64,000 nucleotides of DNA from Erodium maritimum (Eukaryota; Streptophyta; Magnoliopsida; Geraniales; Geraniaceae), in NCBI GenBank assembly GCA_963921825.1, contig OY997588.1, forward strand, positions 57,792,803 to 57,856,802, read 5' to 3'. The notes under the pieces were generated by a model that was not told the origin of the DNA, made no database searches, and saw nothing but the letters and a program-made list of their open reading frames with translations. Of the stretch, positions 35,250 to 46,767 are shown piece after piece. Position 1 is the first letter of the stretch. Each line of letters opens with the position of its first letter. A program made the translations under genes and the position numbers.

Positions 35250-36068
35250 GTTTTGAACAAGCTCTGCTAGGGTTAGCTGCAACAGACCCCTAAGAGCCTT
35301 CTCTCTCGCGCAGCAACAGTACATCCATGACTATGGTCATGGCCTTTGCCATGGTCTTGCTCATCTCTTCCACACATGCTTTCTACTGCCCCCCTCTCCG
35401 ACTCTGGTGCATGACGACTGACTCACCTCGGCATAAGACCTTAACGCCGTCTTTTCCGTCGGCGTCTCTGAAGCCGTCGCAGCCGCCACCTCGGATGTCG
35501 CAGACGCACCATCATCGTCGCTCCCGGCTTATGTCCGGCACCACGGTGTTAGCTCCCCTCCGCCACCAACTTCGTGTCTTCTGGCTCATCTCTCCCGCCA
35601 CAGGCCCGACCTCCTCCCTGGCCTCCACCACCACCCCTGCATCCATCTGGATACCTGAAGTTCCCGTAGCCACCGCCTCGGAAGTCCCCGCCTCCGTCTC
35701 TACAACCGCTACGCCCTCCTCCCTGGCTTCCACCACCGCACCCTCTACCCACATGCCCTTGTCTATCCTTCACCACTGACGATCACATGTTCATCATTCG
35801 CGGGAGATGGTTTAGGTTTTCTACTGAAGGACTCAACGATCAGAGGTTCGGTTTTACATCATAAGAAATGTGTCGCCTTCGAGGGACCCAACAGTATACA
35901 GACTCTACTTTGAACGGTGTTCGTTAGTCTTATTGTGTTCGTCTTAGTTAACCTTAATTAATGGCACTCCGTTAAAAAACGTTCTAGACGTTTACGTAGT
36001 TACCAGGTTATTGTCTTTGTCCCGTCAGGGCCTTCAGACATGTATGGTTGCACTTACTTAACAAAAAA
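35250..36068 (+). mobile_element. Short retroposon (LINE-like), TSD ATTCATTAATTTTCAT
   Basis: The 16-bp ATTCATTAATTTTCAT occurs at 35234-35249 and 36069-36084, with a run of seven A directly before the right copy. The body starts with a leader-like sequence (GCTAGGGTTAGCTGC) and holds one ORF on the + strand (35327-35779). The opposite strand of 35776-35549 encodes a glycine-rich stretch, so a piece of an RGG-type gene may have been taken up in antisense. The body is not clearly similar to the other LINEs; it could be a retroposed transcript. Confidence 0.8.
35327..35779 (+). CDS. ORF in retroposon, 150 aa, low complexity
   Basis: Starts MTMVMAFAMVLLISSTHA, which resembles a signal peptide, then becomes rich in S, T, P and A. 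No domain is recognised. On the other strand the same DNA reads GGGSQGGGRSG and DFRGGGYGNFRYPD, an RGG/glycine-rich composition more typical of a real protein. The ORF is therefore possibly an antisense shadow of a glycine-rich coding piece. Confidence 0.25.
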   Translation: MTMVMAFAMVLLISSTHAFYCPPLRLWCMTTDSPRHKTLTPSFPSASLKPSQPPPRMSQTHHHRRSRLMSGTTVLAPLRHQLRVFWLISPATGPTSSLASTTTPASIWIPEVPVATASEVPASVSTTATPSSLASTTAPSTHMPLSILHH

Positions 36069-37099
36069 ATTCATTAATTTTCATAAACATTTTTCTTTAA
36101 TATTTAATCATTTTTGTTAAAAAATATATTCTAATTTGTATTACTTTTTCCTCTAGATTATAATAACTATTAAGTACCATTTTCTACATTTGCTTGGTCA
36201 AAAGTCAAATCTACAGATTCCAACCATGTGGTTCGTAGTTCGTACCCAAACTTGATACAGACAAAATGGGACAGGCAACGTATGAATAAGAAGACATATA
36301 TATCTGATGTCGTGGGAAGCATAAAGAACAATTGATCGTCCAAAGCTGATCAACGGCCAATCTCCAAAACTGATTTTTTTTAAACACATGAATCAAAAAT
36401 TAAAGAGCAGAGACAGAAACAGTGACTCTCACTCCAACACCAGTCAAAGATATTAATGAACCTGCCATTGAGGAATCTCTCAAGGTGGTTGCAGGGAATA
36501 TCAGTGATTCACAATCCTCTGGCACTAAATTCTCTGGTTCACAAGCTATGGGACACTCTCAGAAGAATGTTGGTTCCTCAACAAATACTTCACCAACACC
36601 AGTGTTTTACAGTCTTGCAGAGGCTGATTTCCCATTATTATCTAACAACTTGGGTCCAATTAACACTTCACAGCTTGCTAAAGCATCTCCCTCTTTCACA
36701 GAAATTCTTTCTCAGAATTTGGATGCTAATCAACAGTTTTTTCTAAGACAACCAAGTCCCTCAGATGGAGTTAACTATTCCTTCTCCAACCATTATTCCT
36801 TCTGAAGAACAAGTACAAAAGGAGGTTTTGGAACTAGCAAACATTAATGAAGACTTGGACAGCACCCCAAATGGAACCGAATTGGGACCCATTGAGCTAA
36901 CACTAAGTTTTCAAAATTTGGAGGGAAGTGTTAAAAGGAATTTAGGCACTAATTTGAATTTATCTCCCACTACTAAGAAAGGTGTGGAGAATTTTCAACC
37001 ATCAATTGCTTATTCTACCAGGTCAAAGAAAAGAGTCCATTTTGCATCTGTTTCTCTTTTAAGGGCTGCTAATAATTCTAAAGGCAAGAAGGCTCGTGT

Positions 37100-37912
37100 G
37101 CGATCCGAGATCCCGTCTTTCATGGGATTTCAAATTCTGAAAATCGATCTACTCCATTGGGTTCGGATGGGATTGCAGGTGGGATTGTATCGGAATCTTT
37201 GGCTGCAGAAACGCCGGTTTCGGTGGGTTTCGTCACAGAGACGCGTGATGTGCGTGAGGTAGAAGAAGGCTCAGATAGGCCGGTTATGGAAATTGGGCCT
37301 AAGGTTGTTAGTGGGCCAGTTGTTATATCTGAGCCCGGGGCTTCTATAGGGCCTGGTTTTGGGCCTAACTTGAGCCTAAAGTCAACACGACATATGGCTG
37401 GTGTTTTGGATCAGGGATCTAAAACCCGAGATCCAACTTCGTCGGTTCATGTTTCTACACCTATCGAGGATCATCAGAGTAGTCCGTGGAAGGAGGTGAT
37501 TCTGGAACTGCCTCCGTTTAAGGGTCGTCATTCGAAGCAGACTAGAACTTCGAATCGTCAAATTCGACCTCCACCTTTTTTAACAGACTACTACACTGTT
37601 GAAGTCAAACCATCGCGTTCTTTGGCTCGTGCGAGGCCTGTAAATCCCGTGGACTTTGGGAAGCGGATTTTGCAATCTAAAGCCGAGCAGTTAGCTCATT
37701 CAGCTAAAGCTTTTGATGATCCAACTTTGACATCGGAGGGTGAAGAGTGGGTCACAGATGCTTGATTTTTGTTTCCTTCATGGGTTTTTTTTTGTTTCGG
37801 GTTATTTTTCCCGCAACTCCTTCTGAGAGCTTCCTTATAATGGTTATCTTTGGTTAGATCCTACTTGGATCTAATTTTTTTCTAATAAAATTTTCAAGCT
37901 TATCCAAAAAAG
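37100..37912 (+). mobile_element. LINE copy nested in LINE ORF1
   Basis: A 5'-truncated LINE ending in GAGCTTCCTTATAATGG, TAATAAAATTTTC and AAGCTTATCCAAAAAAG, the same 3' end as the LINE at 27700-27790. Its ORF1 C-terminus (to 37765) ends FDDPTLTSEGEEWVTDA, close to FDDPLLTSEGEEWVEY of that LINE. It separates the two halves of the host LINE ORF1 (SKGKK before, NSFKAGGTETWEYCK after). The left border is only known to about 30 bp. Confidence 0.75.
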
Positions 37913-38149
37913 AAGAAGAACTCTTTCAAGGCAGGAGGTACTGAAACCTGGGAGTATTGCAAGGCCATTGGTCGCAAAGCCTACATTGCTGATGAATTAG
38001 TAGCACAACAATTCGATAATTTGGAGTGTGAAATAAATCAAGCAGTTGATATTGAAGGTAACTCTGATGATGATTTCGTAATTCTGAGGAGGTTGAAGAA
38101 GCTAACTTGACTGAGGACTTCTCTCAGTCAAAACACTCAATTTCTTTTG

Positions 38150-38193
38150 AATCAAGGGATCCTCTCACATTCCATGAGAGGATCCTCTTGATT
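38150..38193. repeat. Imperfect inverted repeat at LINE ORF2 start
   Basis: AATCAAGGGATCCTCTCA, a 7-base loop, then TGAGAGGATCCTCTTGATT: an 18-bp stem with one bulge. It lies where ORF2 should start (M-R-x) and where the endonuclease region is deleted. Confidence 0.8.
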
Positions 38194-38485
38194 GCAAATT
38201 GCAGATCAAGGGATTGTTTTTGAATCTCTTGGGGAGATTAAATCTCCTGCTTATCAACATTTTTCAGAGAGATTCAGAAAATCCTCCTCCTCTTGCATTA
38301 ATTTATCCATGCTACCTTTCAAGACTTTATCTCCTTCTCGAACCTCTATTTTGGAACAATACTTCACTAAGGAAGAAGTTTGGGCTGCTATTAAAGATTG
38401 TAGGGGATACAAATCCCCAGGTCCTGATGGGTTCACCATGAGATTTTTTCACAAATGCTGGAAAATTGTGAAAAAGGACATTATG

Positions 38486-38683
38486 GATTTTATGTTGCAA
38501 TTCCACAAAGGGGCTCATCTTGGCAAAGGACTCAACTCCACTTTTATCACTCTCACCCCCAAATCCTCTGCCCCTATGACCTTCGATTTTATGTTGCAAT
38601 TCCACAAAGGGGATCATCTTGGCAAAGGACTCAACTCCACTTTTATCAGTCTCACCCCCAAATCCTCTGCCCCTATGACCTTC
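38486..38683 (+). repeat. 99-bp in-frame tandem duplication in the RT
   Basis: Two adjacent 99-bp copies encode DFMLQFHKGAHLGKGLNSTF and DFMLQFHKGDHLGKGLNSTF followed by the same 13 residues. Only a few bases differ, so it is recent relative to the decay of the LINE. Confidence 0.95.
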
Positions 38684-39649
38684 GAAGATTACAAACCCAC
38701 CAGTCTAATCACAAGCCCTTACAAAATTCTCTCTAAGGTTCTTGCAGATAAATTGAAAACAGTTATGAATTTTCGGGTGAGTGATGTACAATTTGGATTC
38801 ATTGTAGGGAGGCAAATTCTGGATGGCATTCTCATAACCTCTAAATTGATTCACTCTATCAAAAAGAACAAACAGGAAGTAGTAGTTTTTAATGTTGATT
38901 TTGAAAAAGCCGATAATCATGTAGATTGGGACTTTTTACTCCTTTTACTTGCCAGATTGGGGTTTGGCTCTCTTTGGATTTCTTGGATAGAATCTTGTGT
39001 TAAAGCTTGGACCTCAGTCCTTATTAATGGTTCTCCATCACAAGACTTCAACTTGAGTAGGGGATTGAGGTAGGGTTGCTCCCTTTCACCTCTACTTTTT
39101 GCATTAATTGCAGAGAGCATTCATCAACTCATGGAGAAGGGAGCACTGAAAGATATGTTCACTGGTATAGGTTGTCATCAACAAGGGCCTTTTATGACTC
39201 ACGTGCAATTTACAAATGATACAATAATGTTTATCAAAGCTGACTTGGAGGTTGTGCAGAATCTTAAACACACCCTTCTTTGCTTTCAATCAACCACTGG
39301 CCTAAAGGTTAATTTCCATAAATCCAAGGTGCTGGTTCTCAATCATTCCACTATCAATTTTGATTTAATATCACAGGTGTTGAGCTGTTCTATGATAACC
39401 TTGCCCTTTGAGTACTTTGGTTTTCCTATGGGGGTCAATCCCAGACTTAAGAAGACTTAGGAATCAGTTATCAGCAAGTTCACGAAGAGGTTGGGACTGT
39501 GGCAAACTAATTCAAATACTTTGGAGGGAGGATTACTCTGATAAAATCGACCTTATCCTCTTTACCTCTCTACTTTATATCTTTATAATGGTAGGGCACT
39601 GGATTTCTGTCGTCATTGACCCTGCAAAGACAAAGTAAGAAAAAATAAC

Positions 39650-40160
39650 AAAGACCCACCCGATTAGCTAGATCCTTAATCGAGAGAGGGGTCGTAGAAG
39701 GAGCGGGGTGGAGGCCATGGAGGAGGCGGTTTCAGGGACGACGGTGACGCCTTCAGAGGTGACGACGGCGGTGGAGGCTAGAGAGAAGGACACGCTAGAG
39801 GCTTCAGCAGCGACGGGGGCTGATCGGGAGAGATAACCTGATACCTCGGAGGCCCAGGTGAAGGCTCAACCCTAGGAAACGCGCCGCCTGAAACAGGAAC
39901 CAGAGTAAGGTCGTGGTAATCCCGGGAACTCAGAGATCTAGTGCTCGGAGGGAGAGCGACAGGGCCGTTGCTTGGGGTGGAAGTAACCCAGGGCCGAGAA
40001 CGCCATAGCGGGGAGAAGAGAGGCCGAACCTACACCGGAAGAGGTGGAGGCAGTGTCGGGATGAGACGCGACGGGGAGGGGCTGAAAACCTAGGTTTGTC
40101 CTCCATTGGAGGCTCAAACCCTAGTAGAGCAAAAAGAGTTTTTTTGGACAATACGAGGGG
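39650..40160 (-). pseudogene. LINE 5'-region fragment
   Basis: GC-rich sequence which on the minus strand starts with a leader-like CTACTAGGGTTTGAGCC and runs through broken P/S-rich frames to about 39650 (IKDLANRVG-like end). Composition and leader resemble the 5' parts of the other LINEs here. No target duplication was found. Confidence 0.4.
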
Positions 40161-40831
40161 TCTTGTTAGGGTACCTAAAACAAACAAAAATTAGTTAGGG
40201 GGTAATGTGAAAAAGATAGATTGTTAGGTAGGGGTATGTGTAATTTTCCCTATGTATTATCATGGTTCGAGACTGTTGATAAATTCAAAATCATTAGTTT
40301 AGAATTTCATTACTATTTACAACTAATCTTGAGTACTTCCAGACATTTTGTTTTGAGAAGGCCTTCCTTACATTTCACTTCCTGTCATTTGATACAAGGA
40401 ATTTGGTCATATGAAGTTTAATTTTGGGAAAAAAATAAACAAGATTAGTGTTCATGGAATAACGTGTGAATCAAATAATGGCAAAATTACATTGGTATAT
40501 AAATGCCATGATTCGGTTATGTTGAAATTTGACTTATTTTTGTAATTATGAGATTCTTTAGATGTTACTTTTACGGAGAATTTATTTCTTGTTTCTATGT
40601 TATCATGTAATGATCTCTCTGCGATTCTCATAATCAATAACGTGAACATTCTATCCATTTGCTTCTTAAGTACATTAAGAACCTGGACAGAGAAACTTCA
40701 TACGGAATCTCTGACCAGCTGTTGTCTGAACATAAAATAGGTTTTTAAGGAAGGTCGAATCTCACATTTTTTTCTGATAAATACATAAATACTTGTAGTC
40801 TAGTCTGTATTGTGGCCACAAGTAGCTAGCA
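40161..40831. promoter_or_regulatory. Region upstream of the OPT gene
   Basis: About 670 bp of AT-rich sequence between the LINE fragment and the OPT start codon. It must contain the promoter and 5' leader unless these are further away. I cannot point to a single convincing TATA box or transcription start. Confidence 0.4.
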
Positions 40832-43800
40832 ATGGAGGATGTTGAAGGACTACCCAAGTCAAACCTTGAGGGTATGTTTTTGCTTGTAGCATATTAATGC
40901 ACATGTTTTTGGGTTTTGTGGCATAACAAAGATGCAATACTTTGGTGATTGATCCATGTCCAGGTGATGAAGAAATTAATGATTGTCCGGTGGAACAAGT
41001 AAGGCTCACAGTTCCAATCACCGACGACCCCTCGCTGCCAGCCTTGACTTTCCGGACATGGGTTCTTGGCCTGAGCTCTTGTATTCTTCTTGCCTTTGTG
41101 AACCAGTTCTTCGGTTACCGACAGAATCAGCTCTACATTGGTTCTGTTTCTGCACAGATTCTGGTTCTCCCTCTTGGAAAGCTCATGGCTGCAACTCTTC
41201 CAACAACATCATTCAGGGTTTGGCCCACAAATTGGTCGTTTTCGATGAATCCAGGGCCGTTTAATCTGAAGGAACATGTCTTGATCACAATATTTGCAAG
41301 CTGTGGATCGAATGGAGTTTATGCTGTGAGTATCATTACGATTGTCAAAGCATTCTATCACAGAAATCTCCACCCCTTTGCAGCTATGGTGCTTGTGCAA
41401 ACCACCCAGGTAACAACTTTGTTTCTCTATGCATTATTTCAATGTCTTTTCTCCAATAAGTACATCACAAGGCCTTTAGGATAACCCGCGCGGGCCTGGT
41501 GGTCAGAGAGCTCTCTCACCTCCCGGGAGTAGGTGTGAGTGAAGGTTAGATTAGGAGTTAGATAGTATTTATCAACTTTCTTGATTATAAATGAAAAAGA
41601 TTTCTTTTCCACGCGCGTTGACTGTAGTTTCAAAATGTTACCTAACATTTTGTGTGAAAATTTCAGATGCTTGGATATGGATGGGCTGGTATGTTCAGAA
41701 AATACCTGGTAGACTCTCCCTATATGTGGTGGCCATCAAACTTGGTCCAAGTTTCTCTATTCAGGTTCTCAACATTTTCCCTTTAACTATAGCCATAGCC
41801 ATAGAAATTAATGTTTGTTGGATTTCTGAATTGCAGGGCATTGCATGATGATGAGAAAAGACCAAAGGGAGGACGTACGAGGATTCAATTCTTCTTCATG
41901 GTTTTCGTAGCGAGTTTCGCTTACTACATTGTCCCGGGGTATCTCTTCCCTTCAATCACTGCCCTTTCCTTTGTATGTTGGATTTGGAAGGACTCGATCA
42001 CCGCACAACAGATTGGTTCGGGGCTTCATGGTCTTGGCGTTGGTTCCTTTGCACTCGACTGGTCCACAGTTGCTGGCTTCTTAGGATCTCCCTTAGCCTC
42101 CCCTGGCTTTGCCATTATTAATGTGCTTGTTGGCTTCTTCTTGTTCCTCTATGTAGTTGTCCCCATTGCCTATTGGCATGATGTCAGCTCAGCCAGGAAG
42201 TTCCCCTTCTTCTCTTCACACACTTTTGACAGCACTGGCAAGACCTACAACATTTCTCGCATTCTCAACAACGAAACATTCGATCTCGATCAAGCTTCAT
42301 ACGACAACTACAGCAAGCTCTATCTCAGCATCTTCTTCGCCTTCTCCTATGGATTGAGTTTTGCAACTTTAACAGCTACCATCTCTCATGTAGCCCTCTT
42401 CAACGGAAAGTGAGCTTCTTCAGCTACAATCACATCTCTGCATCAATGTATTTCACATGGGTTCCTTACCTTTTTTTTTTATGTCATCATCATCAGGACT
42501 ATTTGGGAAATGTGGAAGAAGACAACAGATGCAGTCCAAAACCTCCAAGGCGATGTCCACACGAGACTGATGAAGAAGAACTATGCAGCAGTACCTCAAT
42601 GGTGGTTCTACACCATTTTGCTGTTAATGATGGGGCTATCGTTGTTCGGGTGTGAAGGGTTTAACAGGCAGCTGCAGCTTCCATGGTGGGGGCTTCTAAT
42701 GGCTTGCTCCATTGCTCTGTTCTTCACATTGCCTATTGGCATAATCACTGCCACCACAAACGTGGTATGTATACAAAAATAAACTAGTTGGGTTTTGATA
42801 AAATGTTACATAAGAATTCAAAAAAGTACTCGCAGAAGAGACCAACCTCTGCTACTGCACTCCATAAAGTCGCAGAGGTGGGTATCTTATGCGATTGTAT
42901 AATTCAAGCCAGTCGTAAAAGTAAAAAACTGATGTAGTGAAAGAAACGTTTGATTTGATACACTTTGAATGATTTGTGCAGCAACCAGGACTGAATGTGA
43001 TCACAGAGTTGATAATTGGGTACTTGTATCCAGGAAAGCCGCTGGCTAATGTAGCCTTCAAGACGTATGGTTATATCAGCATGTCACAAGCAGTCACCTT
43101 TCTGGCAGACTTCAAATTAGGGCATTACATGAAGATCCCTCCTAAGTCTATGTTTATTGTTCAGCTGGTCGGAACAGTCGTTGGGTCAACTGTCTACTTC
43201 AGCACGGCATGGTGGCTTCTGTCGAGCGTAAAGCACATCTGTGATCCATCGCAGCTGCCTGACGGGAGTCCCTGGACGTGCCCCGGCGACGAAGTGTTCT
43301 ACAATGCTTCCATCATTTGGGGAGTTGTGAGCCCTCTCCGGATGTTCACAACCCAAGGCATCTATCCGTACCTCAACTGGTTCTTCCTGGTGGGGCTTCT
43401 TGCGCCAGTTCCAGTGTGGGCACTCTCCCGCAGGTGAGTAAATTAGGCGAACAACTTTATTTTTAATGATTCTTTACGGGGTATCCTCCGTCTTTTACCA
43501 ATTTGTTAAAATTGTGATTTTATCCTTAATAAAATCCAGATCGAGAACTAAATTAGGTCTAGATCTAGGAAAAGTTCTCCCCATATGTGTTTTCATTAAG
43601 GGTAAAAAGTAAGCTATTTTGCAAATATTTCGCTTAACAAAGGATGGGTAACAAATGTGTTCAAGAACTAACAAGTCTATAGTTTTTGAGTTGAATAGTC
43701 ATATGGAAGTTAGTTCTTGAAGGTTTTTTTAATCACTCGATAGGTTTCCGGAGCAGAAGTGGATCAGGCTGATTCACATGCCGGTGATACTGGGGGCGAC

Positions 43801-44095
43801 GCAGTCCATGCCGCCGGCTAGAGCCATAAACTACCTGACGTGGGGAGCTGTGGGGCTCCTGTTCAACGTGTACATATTCAGAAAGTACAAGAAGTGGTGG
43901 GCGAGGCATAACTATGTGATGTCGGCGGCTCTGGATGCAGGGGTGGCCTTCATGGGGATACTCTTGTTCTTCACTCTTCAGTCGGCGGAGATCTACGGCC
44001 CACAGTGGTGGGGTCTTGATAACGATGATCATTGTCCGCTCGCCACGTGCCCAACTGCACCGGGCGTTGTCGTCGAGGGATGTCCTCTTCTTTGA
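40832..44095 (+). CDS. OPT: Oligopeptide transporter, OPT family (7 exons, 742 aa)
   Basis: Exons: 40832-40871, 40964-41409, 41667-41764, 41837-42409, 42497-42764, 42982-43433, 43744-44095. All introns are GT-AG and phases agree; the sum is 2229 nt, 742 residues, the usual length of plant OPTs. The protein starts [20 protein letters not shown] and is polytopic. It carries the family signatures NPGPF (about residue 109, in [14 protein letters not shown]) and KIPP (about residue 526, in [12 protein letters not shown]), plus WWGLD and CPTAPG near the C-terminus. OPTs are proton-coupled carriers of small peptides, glutathione-like compounds or metal chelates, in the plasma membrane or other membranes. 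The substrate of this one is not evident. It has no frameshift and is the only clearly intact gene in the window. Confidence 0.96.
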
Positions 44096-44111
44096 CAATC
44101 ATTTTCTACAT

Positions 44112-44117
44112 AATAAA
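44112..44117 (+). terminator. Candidate polyadenylation signal of OPT
   Basis: AATAAA 17 bases after the stop codon. Plants use loose poly(A) signals, so this is only a candidate. Confidence 0.4.
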
Positions 44118-44325
44118 CTTTAGACCACCCGATTGTTCTTTACTTCATATGATTATAGATTTTGATTCTGTTTTTCATGTCATTCAAAAACCTCTTAGAC
44201 TAAAAGGTTTTAACGAAATGTGTCATGTTTCAACAAGGTAGGTACCACATCTCTACACGACGAAATCATAATGATGAGTTTCACACAACAAACTTATTCA
44301 AAAGGATAGTATATATACAATGAGG

Positions 44326-45511
44326 AAAAAGTTCTCTTCTACCTCCTCGTGAGGTCCTATCCACCCTTTAGAGTTTACTGTCGCCGTCGCCGTCCACCAC
44401 ACCACCACCACTCCGTCGTTCTCGTCACCTTCGTCTTCGACCCCACCGTCGTTCTCCTTCTCAACCTGCAATCAACCCTCTTCCACCAGAGATGACCCCC
44501 CCCCCCCCCCCCCCCAGTTTCACGCCGTCATCATGGTGAAGCGCACCCTAGGGCGCCATGGTCGTCGGAGAACCCTCCTCGGCCTCGCCCCATCATGCTC
44601 GGCCCGCCCATGCCGTCTATGGCCACGTACCGCTGGGATGGGTGGCCCATGCAGGGAGAAGCTCCGGATCCGTTGTGGTCGTACCCGCCGCTCTGGATCA
44701 GAGCACCTCCGATGGAGCCGGACCGGTTCCTCGAAGCCAGTCACTGGAACCACCGCCCGCGACTGGGTTGGCATCAGACGGTCCCTCGCCAGGGCATCCA
44801 ATACCGGGGCCTGTCCCCCGTCCCCCCACCGGAGCGTCCTGATTCACTGCCTTATCTGTGGTTTCCGTCGCCTCGGATGCGACGGAAGAAGTCACCTAAC
44901 CCTAGGCTGTCTGGAAGCCCAAAGCCCCAGGTGAATCTCTATGCACTGAGCGACTCACCTTTGTCCGCCGAGGAATTCTGAGATTCACTACCGCCATTGG
45001 ACCCAAACCCAGGAAGATCAAGACAAGACATAAGCCAGCGGCCCCGGAGGTACCAAATGAGCCCTTGATGCCGCCAGACACTACTGAACATGAACAGGAA
45101 AGGGAGTTAAGCCCGGGGGGCTATAATCCCCTTGGGGATGAATGATTCCCCACGGCGGGACTGGGAAGGACCGTCTGGGCCTATACCCACAGACCCGGGA
45201 CAACTGCAGCCGGGAGGTCTCGGGGAATCCGCAGTCAAGGCTAAGCTACAACCTATTTTCATTGTTTTAGGTCGAATAATACTTTGCCTAGTTAGGTTTA
45301 GTTTTGTGATATATTTCTCGTTTGAAACGTTGGATCGAGGAACTCTTGAGTTCAGATCTGCGAAACAAAGCAAACTATATGTATGGAACCATGTGCGCCC
45401 GACGGGCCACGGCCGGTTGGGACAGAAAGCTGGTATCCGGGACTGTTATGTCCCTCCTTGTAAGCATGACATGAAATCGTAATACAACTCCTTCTTTCCC
45501 GTTTCAAAAAA
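44326..45511 (+). mobile_element. Non-autonomous LINE, TSD TATATATACAATGAGG
   Basis: The 16-bp TATATATACAATGAGG lies at 44310-44325 and 45512-45527. Between them are a C-rich 5' region, a 20-C tract, P/R-rich broken ORF1-like frames (44533-44981), a stretch NPLGDE then PTDPGQ (about 45125-45210), a 3' UTR and a short A tail (TTTCAAAAAA). No ORF2 is present. The last four bases of the duplication, GAGG, are the first four of the Mutator-like MITE at 45524, so this LINE landed on the edge of an existing MITE. Confidence 0.85.
44496..44515. repeat. Poly-C tract (20 C)
   Basis: An uninterrupted run of 20 C inside the LINE 5' region. Confidence 0.95.
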
Positions 45512-45523
45512 TATATATACAAT

Positions 45524-46767
45524 GAGGTGAAATCGGCTACAAACCACTTTTAACTTAAAAACCGTGAGAACCAATCCTAACCACACACACCTAAGATCCA
45601 GCATTCATCATGACGCCACATCATCACCCCAATTCCACTCATAATTGTAATAGCATGGTGCCATGTGGACAAGTGTCCATTTTTTTTTCTTCACCAATTC
45701 ACTAATTTAATATTTTCCGATTCGTTTGAACTCCGGTTAGCTTCAAACTTTCGCCAATATTTTTATTTTTTCAAGAGCTTCAAATCAAGATCAATCAGGA
45801 ATATATTTTGAAGCACAAAAATAAAAAGGTATATCGGGGTGATAAAAATAATGTTGAGTGTTGATAAATCTTTACTAATAAATGTTTTATATCGGAGGTA
45901 TCAAACTGGTGCTAAATGTTGATAAAAACATGTACTGAGGTGATAAAAACCAAGTTCAATTTTGATAATAATTGTGATAAACTAGAGTTTAGCGTTGATA
46001 AAAAAAACATGTGATGGGGTGATAAAAACACATGTAATTTAATGATACACATAGTGTTTAGTGTTGATAAAACAGTGTTCATAAAAACACGTGATGAGGT
46101 GATAAAAATTATGTTCGGTTTTGGAAAATGAGGTGATAAAACTAGTGTTTAGTGTTGATAAAACCAGTTTAAAGTGTTGATAAAGCCAATGTAAAGTGTT
46201 AATAAAAACTACCCAGATATAATTTTTTTAAAATCAGCCCCGAAATAATTCTTTTTTTCGTGCTTAAAAAAAAATATGTGATGTGGGTGATAAAACACAC
46301 GAAATTTAATGATAAACCTAGTGTTTGGTGTTCATAAAACTAGTGTTCATAAAAAGCACGTGATGATGTGATAAAATCATGATCAGTTTTGGAAATGAGG
46401 TGATAAACCCAGTGTAAAGTGTTGATAAAACCAGTGTAAAAGTGTTGATAAAACTAGAGCAAAGTGTTGATAAAAATTACCCATGTATAATTTTTTTTTT
46501 GAAATCAGCCCCGAATTTGTTTTTGTGCTTCAAAATATATTCATGAGTGATGTTGATAGAAAGCCCCTAAAAACAAAACTAATGGCGCAAGTTTGAAGCC
46601 AATCGGAGTTCAAACGGAGCTGGAAAAATTAAATTAGTGAATTGGTAAAAAAAAAGTAATATGATAGTTTTACTAAAAAGCCCTTTCTACTTACTAAAAA
46701 GTGCTGTTTTTTTGCAGTCAACAACTCAATTGTAGGTTAAGACATGGTTTGTATTAGATTTTTCCTC
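45524..46767 (+). mobile_element. Mutator-like MITE, copy 1, TSD TATATACAAT
   Basis: The ends are inverted repeats: GAGGTGAAATCGGCTACAAA at the left; in reverse complement GAGGAAAAATCTAATACAAA at the right, both continuing with CCA and an AAAAACCGTGAGAACC-type block at the left end. A 10-bp duplication, TATATACAAT, flanks it (45514-45523 and 46768-46777). Size (1.24 kb), long imperfect ends and 9-10-bp duplication point to the Mutator superfamily. No coding sequence. The interior is a field of GATAAAA repeats. A second copy is at 60481-61824 in reverse. Confidence 0.82.
45835..46480 (+). repeat. Degenerate GTGTTGATAAAACCAGTGTA repeats
   Basis: About twenty GATAA motifs occur within 650 bp in units of roughly 20-30 bp such as AAGTGTTGATAAAACCAGTG and GAGGTGATAAAAAC. 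The same field, in reverse, is in the copy at 60800-61470. Confidence 0.9.

Larger units (their letters stand above)
36421..39630 (+). pseudogene. LINE ORF1 C-terminus and ORF2 reverse transcriptase, decayed
   Basis: ORF1 part: 36422-37080 (SLAEADFPLLSNNLG, then AYSTRSKKRVHF), continuing after a nested LINE at 37915 (ETWEYCKAIGRKAYIADELV, AQQFDNLE) to a stop near 38108. ORF2 part: 38192-39640 with CRGYKSPGPDGFTMRFFHKC, YKILSKVLADKL, FGFIVGRQILDG and VFNVDFEKADNHVDW, which is RT. The palm site reads VQFTNDTIMFIKAD, so the catalytic ADD is lost. Stops at 39073 and 39460, a 99-bp in-frame duplication, and absence of the endonuclease show it is dead. The same ORF1 C-terminus recurs at 61975-62559. 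Confidence 0.85.

Noticed and set aside
38327-38617. Minus-strand 96-aa ORF
   Set aside because: Antisense to the LINE reverse transcriptase with its 99-bp duplication.
43733-44098. Minus-strand ORF of 121 aa over the last OPT exon
   Set aside because: Antisense shadow of the OPT coding exon.
45835-46480. Satellite or centromeric repeat
   Set aside because: The repeat field lies within defined inverted ends and a TSD and is short; it belongs to a MITE.
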